Shown: positions 35,044-43,542, counted from the stretch's first letter. The stretch is 64,000 nucleotides of DNA from Bifidobacterium platyrrhinorum (GCF_010667645.1 NZ_WHZV01000003.1:169233-233232), one strand, 5' to 3'. Program-made: numbers and translations. The notes: a model not told the origin generated them from the sequence alone.

Positions 35044-35267
35044 GGAATTCTCGAAGAGAAGGGGATTCTCGAGAAATCAGGACGCTGGGATGTCATAATC
35101 GTCCCTGATTCTCGAAGAGAGGGGGATTCTCGAGAAATTGGAGCACTGGGCAACGATGAGTGTCCCTGATTCTCGGGATCCCCGTTTTGTTCGAGAATTT
35201 GGGATGCTGGTTGATGTTCAATGTCCTTGATTCTCGGGATTCCCCTTTTCCTCGAGAATCGGGGACG
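35044..35267. repeat. Four TTCTCGA-family palindromic repeats
   Basis: Units at about 35044-35082, 35101-35141, 35162-35204 and 35223-35267. Each has a 5' arm like GTCCCTGATTCTCG and a 3' arm like TCGAGAAATTGGGAC around a purine-rich then pyrimidine-rich centre. The spacers often begin with CTGGG. The first three units correspond closely to 37136-37301. Confidence 0.9.
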
Positions 35268-35352
35268 CTGTGGGATGGGTGTGATTCGGGTATCGCCGTC
35301 CATCGGTAGCGCCCATTTTGGTCGTGGGCGATTTTGGCGATTGTGGGTCGCA

Positions 35353-35427
35353 TCATTGATTGTTCGGGTTTTCGGCATCGACCGATGCATCGTCCATCGT
35401 GGTGGCGGAGGTGACCAGCGTGATCAT
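35353..35427 (-). other. Short ORF with a strong ribosome binding site; probable gene-start remnant
   Basis: ATG at 35427 (minus strand) follows AAAGGAGACAGGT and encodes 24 residues starting MITLVTSATTMDD before a stop. The 29 bases around the start match, with 2 differences, the start of the glucokinase gene at 44757-44785 (CCAGCGTGRTCATACCTGTC and onward). It looks like a displaced 5' end of a ROK gene rather than a functional ORF. Confidence 0.35.
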
Positions 35428-35650
35428 ACCTGTCTCCTTTGCTTCATCACCCATCGTGGGGCGGAGAACTCTTGCCATTGAGTCCGGGACATTGATTATC
35501 CGGATCATTGATCGTTGCTGAGCATTCGGGGACTGTCATCGACCGATGGCCACGTCCATCGTGGGAGGATCTCGCCATTGAGTCTGAGACATTGGTTGTA
35601 TGAACCATTAATCGTTGCAAGCATTTGATTTTCCGCCATCGACCGATGCC
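35353..35650. repeat. ~105-bp imperfect tandem repeat, about 2.5 copies
   Basis: Two long copies (35451-35555 and 35556-35650) share CCATCGTGGG, TTGCCATTGAGTC-like, GACATTG, CATTRATCGTTGC and CATCGACCGATG in the same order. A partial third copy (TCATTGATTGTTCGGGTTTT, then CATCGACCGATG and CCATCGTGG) lies at 35353-35402. Confidence 0.7.
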
Positions 35651-35732
35651 GTTGCTCGTTGGGATGTCATCGGTGCCTTCGGCCGGGAACGACGGGACCG
35701 TGGACGGGATCCGCCGATGAGGACGTTCGGGG

Positions 35733-36689
35733 TCATTGCAGTCGCGGCACTCCGGCGGAGCCGAGCTTGTTCTCCAGGCGCCGGGGATTCACCACATCCT
35801 CGTAGAAGACGTGGATGAGCGACGTGACCCCTTGCTCGGTGAGATGACGGTCGCGCGTGCGCGAATGGTCGAGTTTCGCCTGCAGGCTGGCGCGGTTCGG
35901 GTTGCCGGTGTCCGCGTATTTGGCCATGCCGTCGTATTCGGCGACGATGACGCGTCCGTCGGCGAGTCTCCAGCAGAAATCCACGCGATACGGCATCGAC
36001 GGGTTGCCGGGGTTGTCGAATTCGACCTGCAGCTGCGGTACGGCGAATTTCAGGTCGATGATGACACCGCGCATCAGCGACTCCCCGCCGTTTTCGCTTC
36101 AAGGGTCGGCGTATCGCAGCAATCTGGCCACGGCGGTCTCGTCGCAGTTCGCGCGGAGCATCAGCGCCCGGATCTCATTGGTGTCGACCACCCTCATGCG
36201 CAGGGCGGAATCGTATATGGCCAGGGCGTTGGGGAAGGGATGGGAGGCGCAGTCGATCAACGTCCGTGCCGGGGAGGTCATGGATATGGCCCGCTGATAC
36301 GTCCATGTCGGTATGTCGTTCATGTAGATGCGCCGCAACGACGAATGGTCCTTTCCCGTTATCGCGCCGCGGCTGGCGATGAACACCGTGCCGTCATGGA
36401 GCGCGTAGGCGTGCTGGAACCCGTGCAGACAGGCCGCGCTCAGTCCGGCGAACACCCATCGGGGATGTTTCATGGCCAGTCCGCGTATGACATGCAGCGA
36501 ACGTTCCTCGGTGTTGAGGTTCCGCCAATACCCGTTGTCGGCGTACAGTCCGGGATAGGGGGAGACGAGTTCGCCGGCCCGCAGACGTCTGTGGCATGCG
36601 CGGCGCAATGATTCCTCGCGGGGCGCGGCGCAGCGGTGCTCCCGTTCGGCGGCTCCCAGCAGTGAGAGGACTCCTCGATGCGTTTTCAT
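35733..36689 (-). pseudogene. Bifidobacterial AbiEi-like/DUF559-type protein, interrupted by an in-frame stop
   Basis: The first part (MKTHRGVLSLLG at 36689 to LLRYADP at 36102, 196 residues) ends at TGA 36101-36099. The same frame continues immediately as SENGGESLMRGVIIDL and runs to 35733, giving a joined length of 318 codons. The N-part resembles the antitoxin-like helical start and body of AbiEi-type proteins (LRAGELVSPYPGLYAD, then SPARTLIDCA). The C-part resembles a DUF559/very-short-patch-repair-like nuclease fold (YRVDFCWRLADGRVIVAEYDGMAKY). A single base change explains the split. A sequencing error, or two separate short proteins, are the alternatives. Confidence 0.65.
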
Positions 36690-36944
36690 GGTTCGACGGT
36701 AGACGGGATCCGATTCCGGTCGCAATGGCGATGGAGGAATGTGGATAACTGCCGTACATCGGCGTGTCGCGGTGCCGTCCGAGATTCTCGCGAAAGGCTG
36801 TTCCGTGAGTTTCGGGAGTGGGCGAGTGCCGTGTTCGGGATGGGCGGAGCGGATTGTCGCAAGGAGGATTCCTGATGAGCGGGCCATGGGGTTTCAGGGG
36901 AACGACGCAATGGCGTGCATCCCGGGTGTCAAAGAACGTTCGGT

Positions 36945-37406
36945 GTCCCTGATTCTCGGGATTCCCGTTACGTTCGAGAATTTGGGTTGTTGGGTTGCTG
37001 GACCGTCGGACCGTTCAGTTGTCGGACTGTTGGGTTACTGGGCTGCCGGGCTGTTGAGTTGCTGGGCTGTTGAGTTGTTGGGGCTACTGGGGTGTTGGGC
37101 TGCCGGGGTTGCTGGGGGTGTTGGACTAATTCTGCGTCCGGAATTCTCGAAGAGAAGGGGAATCCCGAGAAATCGGGACGCTGGGATGCCGTAATCGTCC
37201 CTGATTCTCGAAGAGAGGGGGATTCTCGAGAAATTGGGACACTGGGCAGCGATGAGCGTCCCTGATTCTCGGGATCCCCGTTTTGTTCGAGAATTTGGGA
37301 CGCTGGGTTGTCGGGTTGTCGGACTGTTGGGTCGTTGGGCTGCTGGACTAATCCTTTCTTGCGTCCGGAATTCTCGAAGGGAAGTGGATTCTCGAGAAAT
37401 CAGGAC
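36945..37406. repeat. Five TTCTCGA-family palindromic repeats
   Basis: Units at about 36945-36986, 37136-37180, 37197-37240, 37258-37301 and 37363-37406. The arms read GTCCSKRATTCTCG...TCGAGAATTTGGGAC with small variations. The middle three are a near copy of 35044-35204, spacers included. Confidence 0.9.
36985..37130. repeat. Degenerate G/T-rich tandem run
   Basis: Repeated words GTTGCTGG, GTTGGGTTACTGGG, GCTGCCGGGCTGTTGAGTTG and variants fill the stretch between two palindromic units. The strand is almost free of runs of C or A. Confidence 0.7.
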
Positions 37407-37415
37407 GCTGGTGTT

Positions 37416-37446
37416 GGGTGTTGGGTGTTGGGTGTTGGGCGTCGGG
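37416..37446 (+). repeat. 7-bp tandem repeat with five G-triplets (G-quadruplex type)
   Basis: GGG occurs at 37416, 37423, 37430, 37437 and 37444, with the first four separated by exactly TGTT. This meets the usual four-tract, short-loop G-quadruplex pattern. Confidence 0.85.
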
Positions 37447-37450
37447 TCAT

Positions 37451-37531
37451 TCCGCGGATGGTGGATGGGATTGGATGAGTTGTTGGAGGAACGCGCCGAC
37501 CGTGGGCCACTCCGCGGATGGTGGATGGGAT
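37451..37531. repeat. Two direct copies of a 21-base sequence
   Basis: TCCGCGGATGGTGGATGGGA followed by T occurs at about 37451-37471 and again at about 37511-37531, 60 bases apart. The second copy ends just before the ileS promoter. Confidence 0.8.
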
Positions 37532-37559
37532 GCGGATCCGTCGCCTGCTGAACCGGGCG

Positions 37560-37587
37560 TTGCGTCGGGGGAGCGGGGTGCTAGGAT
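37560..37587 (+). promoter_or_regulatory. ileS promoter
   Basis: TTGCGT (37560-37565) and TAGGAT (37582-37587) are 16 bases apart. This is the best -35/-10 pair in the window, placed just before the T-box leader. Confidence 0.6.
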
Positions 37588-37593
37588 ATGCAC

Positions 37594-37860
37594 CGAAGTC
37601 AGGCATCGATCCGTTATCAGCGGGGAGCCTTCGGAAGAACGGTCGTCGTGTCCATCGCACGTGATCGCCGGTCGACATGGCCGATGATCACGCGAATCCG
37701 GACTCGGCACCCAGTAGAACCGACGGGATCGGCCCGTCACAGCCGAACTCAAGCGGTCGCGTGGAATTCGAACCGTCATCAGGACGGATCGGAATCGACG
37801 CCGACAAGCGAGGTGGTACCGCGGTGGCGGCCGTACGGCCGGCATCGTCCTCGTAGGCGG
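37594..37860 (+). promoter_or_regulatory. T-box riboswitch of ileS
   Basis: The leader contains the T-box core AGGTGGTACCGCGG (37811-37824), with the upstream GCG AGG able to pair with the downstream TCCTCGT (37849-37855), as in T-box terminator or sequestrator stems. The 5' domain is enclosed by CCGAAG/CTTCGG (about 37593-37634) and contains two ATC triplets (37605-37607, 37616-37618) that could be the isoleucine specifier. CCCGTCACAG (about 37733) is typical of actinobacterial T-boxes. No T-run follows, which favours the translational type described for actinobacterial ileS. A further 158 bases separate it from the start codon. Confidence 0.85.
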
Positions 37861-38018
37861 GAACGACATCGGACGTCATTCCCGGGCGGAACATGGATTC
37901 CGGCCACGAGGCGCACCACCCGTGAGTGCGTGGCGGCCGCGGACCCGTGTCGCGCCCGGTGAGACGGCGGAGCCGGTCCCGTAGGACCAGAGCAAACCGA
38001 ACACCGAGGAGAACAACG

Positions 38019-41000
38019 GTGAGCGACAACGTATATCCCAAGGCGAACGAGGGCGGCGAGACCGCGCACGTCGCGCCGAACCCCAGCTTCCCGCACATGG
38101 AGGAGACCGTCCTCGACTACTGGGACAAGGACGACACCTTCCAGAAGTCGGTGGAGCGCAACCCCTCCGGCGACCACAGCCAGAACGAGTTCGTGTTCTT
38201 CGACGGCCCGCCGTTCGCGAACGGCCTGCCGCATTACGGCCACCTGCTGACCGGCTACGCGAAGGACGTCATCCCGCGCTACCAGACCATGAAGGGCCGC
38301 AAGGTCAACCGCGTGTTCGGCTGGGACACGCACGGCCTGCCCGCCGAGCTCGAGGCGCAGAAGGAGCTCGGCATCGACTCGGTCGACCAGATCGAGAAGA
38401 TGGGCATCGACAAGTTCAACGACGCCTGCCGCGCCTCCGTGCTCAAGTACACGCGCGAATGGCAGGACTACGTGCACCGCCAGGCCCGCTGGGTCGACTT
38501 CGAGCACGGCTACAAGACGCTGAACATCCCGTACATGGAGTCGGTGATGTGGGCGTTCAAGCAGCTGTACGACAAGGGACTGGCCTACCAGGGCTACCGC
38601 GTGCTGCCGTACTGCCCGAAGGACCGCACGCCGCTGTCCGCGCACGAGCTGCGCATGGACGCCGACGTCTACCAGGACCGTCAGGACACCACCGTCTCCG
38701 TCGCCGTCAAGCTGCGCGACGAGGACGCCTACGCCGTGTTCTGGACCACCACCCCGTGGACCGTCCCCACCAACTTCGCGATCGTCGTCGGCGCCGACAT
38801 CGACTACGTCGAGGTCAAGCCCACCGAAGGCAAGTACGCGGGCAAGAAGTTCTACTTCGGCAAGGCCCTGCTGCCGCACTACGAGAAGGAGCTCGGCGAG
38901 AACTACGAGATCGTGCGCGAGCTCAAGGGCTCCGAGCTGGAGGGCCGCCGCTACTGGCCGGTCTTCCCGTACTTCGCCGGCGAGAAGGCCGAATCGGAGG
39001 GCAACGTGCCCGGTCCGAACGGCTACACGATCTTCACCGCCGACTACGTCGACACCGTCGAGGGCACCGGCCTCGTCCACCAGGCCCCCTACGGCGAGGA
39101 CGATATGAACACGCTCAATGCCAAGGGCATCAAGAGCACCGACGTGCTCGACGAGGGCTGCCGCTTCACCGCGCAGTGCCCGGAGTACGAGGGACTCTTC
39201 GTGTTCGACGCCAACAAGCCGATCCTCAGGAACCTGCGCAACGGCGACGGCCCGCTCGCCCAGGTCGACGAGGACAAGCGCGCCATCCTCTTCCAGGAGA
39301 AGAGCTACGTGCACTCCTACCCGCACTGCTGGCGTTGCGCCACGCCGCTCATCTACAAGCCGGTGAGCTCCTGGTTCGTGTCCGTCACGAAGATCAAGCC
39401 GCGTCTGCTCGAGCTCAACCAGCAGATCAACTGGATCCCGGAGAACGTCAAGGACGGCCAGTTCGGCAAGTGGCTCGCCAACGCGCGCGACTGGTCGATC
39501 TCCCGCAACCGCTTCTGGGGCTCCCCAATCCCGGTGTGGGTGTCCGACGACCCGAAGCACCCGCGCGTCGACGTGTACGGCTCGCTCGAGGAGTTGAAGC
39601 GCGACTTCGGCGACTACCCGCGCGACAAGGACGGCAACGTCAACATGCACCGTCCGTGGATCGACAACCTGACCCGTCCGAACCCGGACGACCCGACCGG
39701 CAAGTCCACGATGCGCCGCATCACCGACGTGCTCGACTGCTGGTTCGAGTCCGGCTCCATGTCGTTCGCGCAGTTCCACTACCCGTTCGAGAACAAGGAG
39801 AAGTTCGAGCAGCACTTCCCGGCCGACTACATCGTCGAGTACATCGGCCAGACGCGCGGCTGGTTCTACCTTCTGCACGTGATGGCGACCGCCCTGTTCG
39901 ACCGCCCGGCGTTCAAGAACGTGATCTGCCACGGCATCGTGCTCGGCTCCGACGGCCAGAAGATGTCGAAGCACCTGCGCAACTACCCGGACGTCAACGG
40001 CGTGTTCGACAAGTACGGCTCCGACGCGATGCGCTGGTTCCTCATGAGCTCGCCGATCCTGCGCGGCGGCAACCTCATCGTCACCGCCGAGGGCATCCGC
40101 GACACGGTCCGCCAGGTCATGCTGCCGGTGTGGAGCTCCTACTACTTCTTCACCCTGTACGCGAACGCCGCCGGCCACGACGCGCGCCAGCTCAGGCCCG
40201 AGGAGGTCGCCTCCCTGCCCGAGATGGACCGCTACCTGCTGGCCCGCACCCGCCGTCTGGTGCTCGCCGCCGAGAAGTCCCTCGACGAGTTCGCGATCTC
40301 CGACGCGTGCGACGCCGTCTCCGACTTCATCGACGTGCTCACCAACTGGTACATCCGCAACACGCGTGCGCGCTTCCAGTCCGGCGACGAGACCGCGTTC
40401 AACACGCTGTACACGGTGCTCGAGGCGTTCATGCGCGTGCTCGCGCCGCTCGCCCCGATGGAGGCCGAGTCCGTGTGGCGCGGCCTGACCGGTGGCGAAT
40501 CCGTGCATCTGGCCGACTGGCCGTTCGTCGTGGACGCGAAGACCGGCGAGGACACCGAGCTGGGCCGCGTGCTCGTCGACGATCCGGCGCTCGTCGCCGC
40601 GATGGAGAAGGTGCGCGAGATCGTCTCCGGCACCCTGTCGCTGCGCAAGGCCGCGAAGATCCGCGTGCGCCAGCCGCTCTCCAAGCTCACCGTGGTCGCC
40701 GAGGACGTGGACGCCGTGCGCGCCTACGACGCGGTCCTGAAGTCCGAACTCAACGTGAAGGACATCGAGCTGTGCACCCTCGAGGACGCCTCCTCGCAGG
40801 GCCTGAGGATCGTGCACGAGCTGCGCGTCAACGCCCGCGTGGCCGGCAAGCGCCTGCGCAAGGACGTCCAGTTCGCGATCAAGGCGTCCAAGTCCGGCGC
40901 CTGGCACGTGGATGCGGCTTCCGGCGCTCCGGTCGTCGAGACGCCTTCCGGCGAGATCGCGCTCGAGGACGGCGAATACGAGCTCATCAACCGCGTCGAG

Positions 41001-41315
41001 GAGCGCAACGCGGCCGAGGAGGCCGTGTCCGTGTCCGCCGCGCTGCCGACCGGCGGCTTCGTGATCCTCGACACCGCCATCGACGCCGACCTGGAGGCCG
41101 AGGGCTACGCGCGCGACGCGATCCGCGTCGTGCAGGACGCCCGCAAGGCCGCCGGCCTCGACGTGGCCGACCACATCGCGCTGACGCTCACCGCGCCGGC
41201 CGCCGACGTGGCCAAGGTCGAGCGTTTCCGCGACCTCATCGCGGGCGACACGCTCGCCGACTCCCTGACCGTCGCCGAGGGCGACGAGCTCAAGGCCGAG
41301 GTCGCCAAGGCGTGA
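38019..41315 (+). CDS. ileS: Isoleucyl-tRNA synthetase, type 2 (eukaryotic/archaeal-like)
   Basis: Charges tRNA-Ile, 1098 residues, cytoplasmic. The HIGH motif is PHYGH in FFDGPPFANGLPHYGHLLTG. GWDTHGLPAELEAQKELG is characteristic of the type 2 lineage. KMSKH begins near residue 648, and WTTTPWTVPTNFAI marks the editing domain. The length exceeds the ~940 of type 1 bacterial enzymes. Type 2 IleRS is known to tolerate mupirocin, which fits the intrinsic mupirocin resistance of bifidobacteria. It starts at GTG 38019 with GAGGAGAA about 6 bases upstream. It is controlled by the T-box leader before it and ends in a strong terminator. A tRNA-Ile(UAU) gene lies 6 kb downstream. Confidence 0.95.
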   Translation: MSDNVYPKANEGGETAHVAPNPSFPHMEETVLDYWDKDDTFQKSVERNPSGDHSQNEFVFFDGPPFANGLPHYGHLLTGYAKDVIPRYQTMKGRKVNRVFGWDTHGLPAELEAQKELGIDSVDQIEKMGIDKFNDACRASVLKYTREWQDYVHRQARWVDFEHGYKTLNIPYMESVMWAFKQLYDKGLAYQGYRVLPYCPKDRTPLSAHELRMDADVYQDRQDTTVSVAVKLRDEDAYAVFWTTTPWTVPTNFAIVVGADIDYVEVKPTEGKYAGKKFYFGKALLPHYEKELGENYEIVRELKGSELEGRRYWPVFPYFAGEKAESEGNVPGPNGYTIFTADYVDTVEGTGLVHQAPYGEDDMNTLNAKGIKSTDVLDEGCRFTAQCPEYEGLFVFDANKPILRNLRNGDGPLAQVDEDKRAILFQEKSYVHSYPHCWRCATPLIYKPVSSWFVSVTKIKPRLLELNQQINWIPENVKDGQFGKWLANARDWSISRNRFWGSPIPVWVSDDPKHPRVDVYGSLEELKRDFGDYPRDKDGNVNMHRPWIDNLTRPNPDDPTGKSTMRRITDVLDCWFESGSMSFAQFHYPFENKEKFEQHFPADYIVEYIGQTRGWFYLLHVMATALFDRPAFKNVICHGIVLGSDGQKMSKHLRNYPDVNGVFDKYGSDAMRWFLMSSPILRGGNLIVTAEGIRDTVRQVMLPVWSSYYFFTLYANAAGHDARQLRPEEVASLPEMDRYLLARTRRLVLAAEKSLDEFAISDACDAVSDFIDVLTNWYIRNTRARFQSGDETAFNTLYTVLEAFMRVLAPLAPMEAESVWRGLTGGESVHLADWPFVVDAKTGEDTELGRVLVDDPALVAAMEKVREIVSGTLSLRKAAKIRVRQPLSKLTVVAEDVDAVRAYDAVLKSELNVKDIELCTLEDASSQGLRIVHELRVNARVAGKRLRKDVQFAIKASKSGAWHVDAASGAPVVETPSGEIALEDGEYELINRVEERNAAEEAVSVSAALPTGGFVILDTAIDADLEAEGYARDAIRVVQDARKAAGLDVADHIALTLTAPAADVAKVERFRDLIAGDTLADSLTVAEGDELKAEVAKA

Positions 41316-41420
41316 TCCCGGGCCGGCGGGGCGTGTGCATGACGTGCGTCACGCCCCGCCGGCGCATCGGACCCGCAAGGGCGAACGCAGAAGTCCGGCG
41401 CGCATCGCCGTCGAACCGGA

Positions 41421-41485
41421 AAGCCGCACCGGTGATCATCGAATCCGAATCATTCGGCCCCGATGATCGCCGGTGCGGCTTTTTG
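41421..41485 (+). terminator. Rho-independent terminator of ileS
   Basis: A 21-base arm beginning AAGCCGCACCGGTGATCATC (41421-41441) pairs, with one mismatch, with its complement at 41461-41481, followed by TTTG on the coding strand. Confidence 0.85.
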
Positions 41486-41632
41486 TTGCGGGAGGGGTGT
41501 CCGGCGGCGGGGCGCGGCGCGTCCGGCATCGGTGGAGGACACGACGGGCCGGTTGGGTGCCGGACATGATCCCCGTGGGACGTGGCGTCGCGGCGGGGAC
41601 GAGTTTCGCGTAACATTCGCCGGTACGATGAC

Positions 41633-41652
41633 ATTGTTCGATATACAACAAT
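41633..41652 (+). promoter_or_regulatory. Candidate repressor operator upstream of the efflux gene
   Basis: ATTGTT and AACAAT form a perfect 6-bp dyad around CGATATAC, flanked by GATG and CATC. It lies about 105 bases before the transporter's start. TetR- or MarR-type repressors often control such pumps, but no regulator gene is adjacent. Confidence 0.4.
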
Positions 41653-41756
41653 CATCGTCGCGGCGACCGTCGCGGGGCATGGCCGGTGCGGACGGACGCG
41701 GCCGGTGAGCACCCCGGCCGGCACGGGTCCGCCGACGGGAACGGAGACGCGATCAC

Positions 41757-43244
41757 ATGAACGGACACGGTACGCGGGATGCGCGGGCGATGTGGGCGGC
41801 ACGGGCCGGGGAGCCGGCGGAATCCGGCAAACGCCCCGTGCCGAAGGGTGTGGTCGTCTGCGTGGTCGCGCTCGCGATCCTCACGTTCCTTGGCATCCTG
41901 TCCGAAACGTCGCTCAACATCGCCTATGCGACGCTGATGGCCGAATTCTCGATCGACGCATCCACCGTGCAATGGCTCACCACCGGCTACCTGCTGCTCC
42001 TGTCCGTCGCGATCCCGGGATCGCCGTTCATGGTGCGCCGTTTCGCGACGAAGAGCCTGTTCGTCGCCGCAGTCGCGATCTTCACGCTCGGCACGCTGAT
42101 CGGCGCGCTCGCCGCGAGCTTCCCGATGCTGCTCGCCGCGCGTCTCGTCATGGCGCTCGGCACCGGCATCTCGCTGCCGTTGATCACCAACATCATCCTG
42201 GAGAAGGCACCGCTCGAGCAACGAGGCGCGATGCTCGGCATCGTGAGCCTGGTCACCTGCGCCGCGCCCGCCATCGGCCCGGTGTTCGGCGGCGTGGTGA
42301 TGGAATGGCTCGACTGGCATTGGATCTTCTACGCGATGCTGCCGTTCCTCGTGGTCTCCTTCGCGCTCGGCGTCGCCACGGTGCCGGAGATCCGGCATGA
42401 GGGCGATGCCGGGCGGGCGACGATCAGCGTGCCGTCGCTGATGCTCGTCGCGATCGGTCTCGCCGGGCTCATCGTGGCGGTGGGCTTCTTCGCCGCATGG
42501 AACGGCGACTGGCGGTTCTGGGCCGTGCTCGCGGCCGCCGTGGCGGTGCTCGCCGTGTTCGTCTGCATGCAGCTCGGCATGGCGCGTCCGCTCGTCGAGG
42601 TGCGCGTGTTCGGCCACCCCGGGTTCGCGCTGGGCATGCTCGTCCTGCTCATGGCCTCCGGCGGCGTGCTCGGCCTCAACTTCATGCTGCCGATCCTGCT
42701 GCAGCGGGGCTTCGGCTTCGGCTCGCTCGCGGCCGCGCTGATCCTCCTGCCGGGCGCCGTGGTCGGCGCCGTCGCCGCCCCGATGATCGGCGGTGCGCTC
42801 AAGGGTCATTTCCCGCCGAAGTTCATCCTGTTCGGGTTCGTGGGCGTCACCGTGATGGATGTCGTCCTCATCGCCGCCTGCCGCAACGTGTGGGCGGTGG
42901 CGGTCGCCTACGCGCTGTTCATGGCGTGCTCCGGGTTCGTGCTCGTGCCGGACCAGACGCACGCGCTGAACCAGCTGCCCGCCCGTCTCAACGCGGACGG
43001 TTCCGCCGTGATGAACACCGTCCAGCAGTTGGCGGGCGCCGTCGGCACCGCCGTGGCCAGCACGCTGATCTCCGAGTTCTCGGCCGTCGCCGCGCATGGC
43101 GGCGCCTCGACGGCCGGATCCTATCTGACGGGCTTCTCGTGGAGCATGTGGCCGATCACCGGCATGGCCGTGTGCGGCGCCCTGCTCGCCGCGCTCATGT
43201 TCCGCTTCTCCACGCGCCGCCCGCCCGCACCGGCGGAGGTGTGA
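41757..43244 (+). CDS. MFS drug-efflux-type transporter, DHA2 family
   Basis: A 495-residue membrane protein with 14 predicted helices after a 30-residue hydrophilic N-terminus. The first helix is VVVCVVALAILTFLGILSETSLNIAYATL. STVQWLTTGYLLLLSVAIPGSPFMVRRFATKSLF carries the MFS motif A position, and RLVMALGTGISLPLITNIILEKAP matches DHA2 motif C-type sequences. It is probably a proton-driven exporter of amphipathic compounds; the substrate is not predictable. GGAGAC lies about 12 bases before ATG 41757. It ends about 130 bases before a tRNA-Asp gene. Confidence 0.82.
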   Translation: MNGHGTRDARAMWAARAGEPAESGKRPVPKGVVVCVVALAILTFLGILSETSLNIAYATLMAEFSIDASTVQWLTTGYLLLLSVAIPGSPFMVRRFATKSLFVAAVAIFTLGTLIGALAASFPMLLAARLVMALGTGISLPLITNIILEKAPLEQRGAMLGIVSLVTCAAPAIGPVFGGVVMEWLDWHWIFYAMLPFLVVSFALGVATVPEIRHEGDAGRATISVPSLMLVAIGLAGLIVAVGFFAAWNGDWRFWAVLAAAVAVLAVFVCMQLGMARPLVEVRVFGHPGFALGMLVLLMASGGVLGLNFMLPILLQRGFGFGSLAAALILLPGAVVGAVAAPMIGGALKGHFPPKFILFGFVGVTVMDVVLIAACRNVWAVAVAYALFMACSGFVLVPDQTHALNQLPARLNADGSAVMNTVQQLAGAVGTAVASTLISEFSAVAAHGGASTAGSYLTGFSWSMWPITGMAVCGALLAALMFRFSTRRPPAPAEV

Positions 43245-43373
43245 TCCGGCGTCCTGCCGTGGCTGCCGTCTGCCTGTCGTGGCCGGCTGCGAAAAGCGCG
43301 ACACGCCGATGTTGCGGTAATCGAGGATATCGGTAATATATCTACTCGTGCCTGAACGACACAGGTACGAAAC

Positions 43374-43450
43374 GGCCGCGTAGCTCAGTTGGTTAGAGCG
43401 CCGCCCTGTCACGGCGGAGGTCGCCGGTTCAAGTCCGGTCGTGGTCGCCA
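43374..43450 (+). tRNA. tRNA-Asp (anticodon GTC)
   Basis: All arms fold: acceptor GGCCGCG/CGTGGTC (with G-T pairs), D-arm GCTC...GAGC, anticodon stem CCGCC/GGCGG with loop CTGTCAC giving GTC, and T-arm CCGGTTCAAGTCCGG-type. The discriminator is G, and CCA is encoded at 43448-43450. Confidence 0.95.
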
Positions 43451-43454
43451 GGTG

Positions 43455-43486
43455 AAAGAGGTTCCGATGATTCGGAACCTCTTTTT
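43455..43486 (+). terminator. Terminator of the tRNA-Asp gene
   Basis: AAAGAGGTTCCGA (43455-43467) pairs with TCGGAACCTCTTT (43472-43484), with the T-run extending to 43486. Confidence 0.88.
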
Positions 43487-43542
43487 CGTTGTCCGGCGTG
43501 GTCATGCCCGCGGTGGTTGCGTCCGGTTCATTCGGCCGGAAC

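Larger units (their letters stand above)
34859..35732. other. Gene-poor, repeat-rich, lower-GC region
   Basis: 874 bases. It holds a 26-bp tandem pair (34897-34947), four TTCTCGA-family palindromes (35044-35267), a remnant resembling the glucokinase start (35411-35440) and a roughly 105-bp tandem repeat (35353-35650). No intact gene is recognisable. Confidence 0.7.
36690..37559. other. Repeat-rich intergenic region upstream of ileS
   Basis: An 870-base region with no intact gene. It holds five TTCTCGA palindromes, a degenerate (GTTGCTGGGCT)-like run (about 36985-37130), a 7-bp G-triplet repeat (37416-37446) and two copies of a 21-base sequence (37451-37471 and 37511-37531). Confidence 0.7.
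41316..41756. other. Intergenic region between ileS and the efflux transporter
   Basis: 441 bases without a gene. The ileS terminator is at 41421-41485, and an inverted repeat resembling a repressor operator lies at 41633-41652. I see nothing further. Confidence 0.6.

Noticed and set aside
35044-37406. The TTCTCGA repeats as a CRISPR array
   Set aside because: The repeats are long self-complementary units with irregular and mutually similar spacers, there are no cas genes, and spacing varies from 17 to about 150 bases.
37779-41174. A 1131-codon open frame on the minus strand across ileS
   Set aside because: It mirrors ileS codon by codon; long antisense frames are expected in high-GC genes. 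Its protein is Val/Leu/Arg/Gly/His-biased with no domain, and the + strand product is unmistakable.
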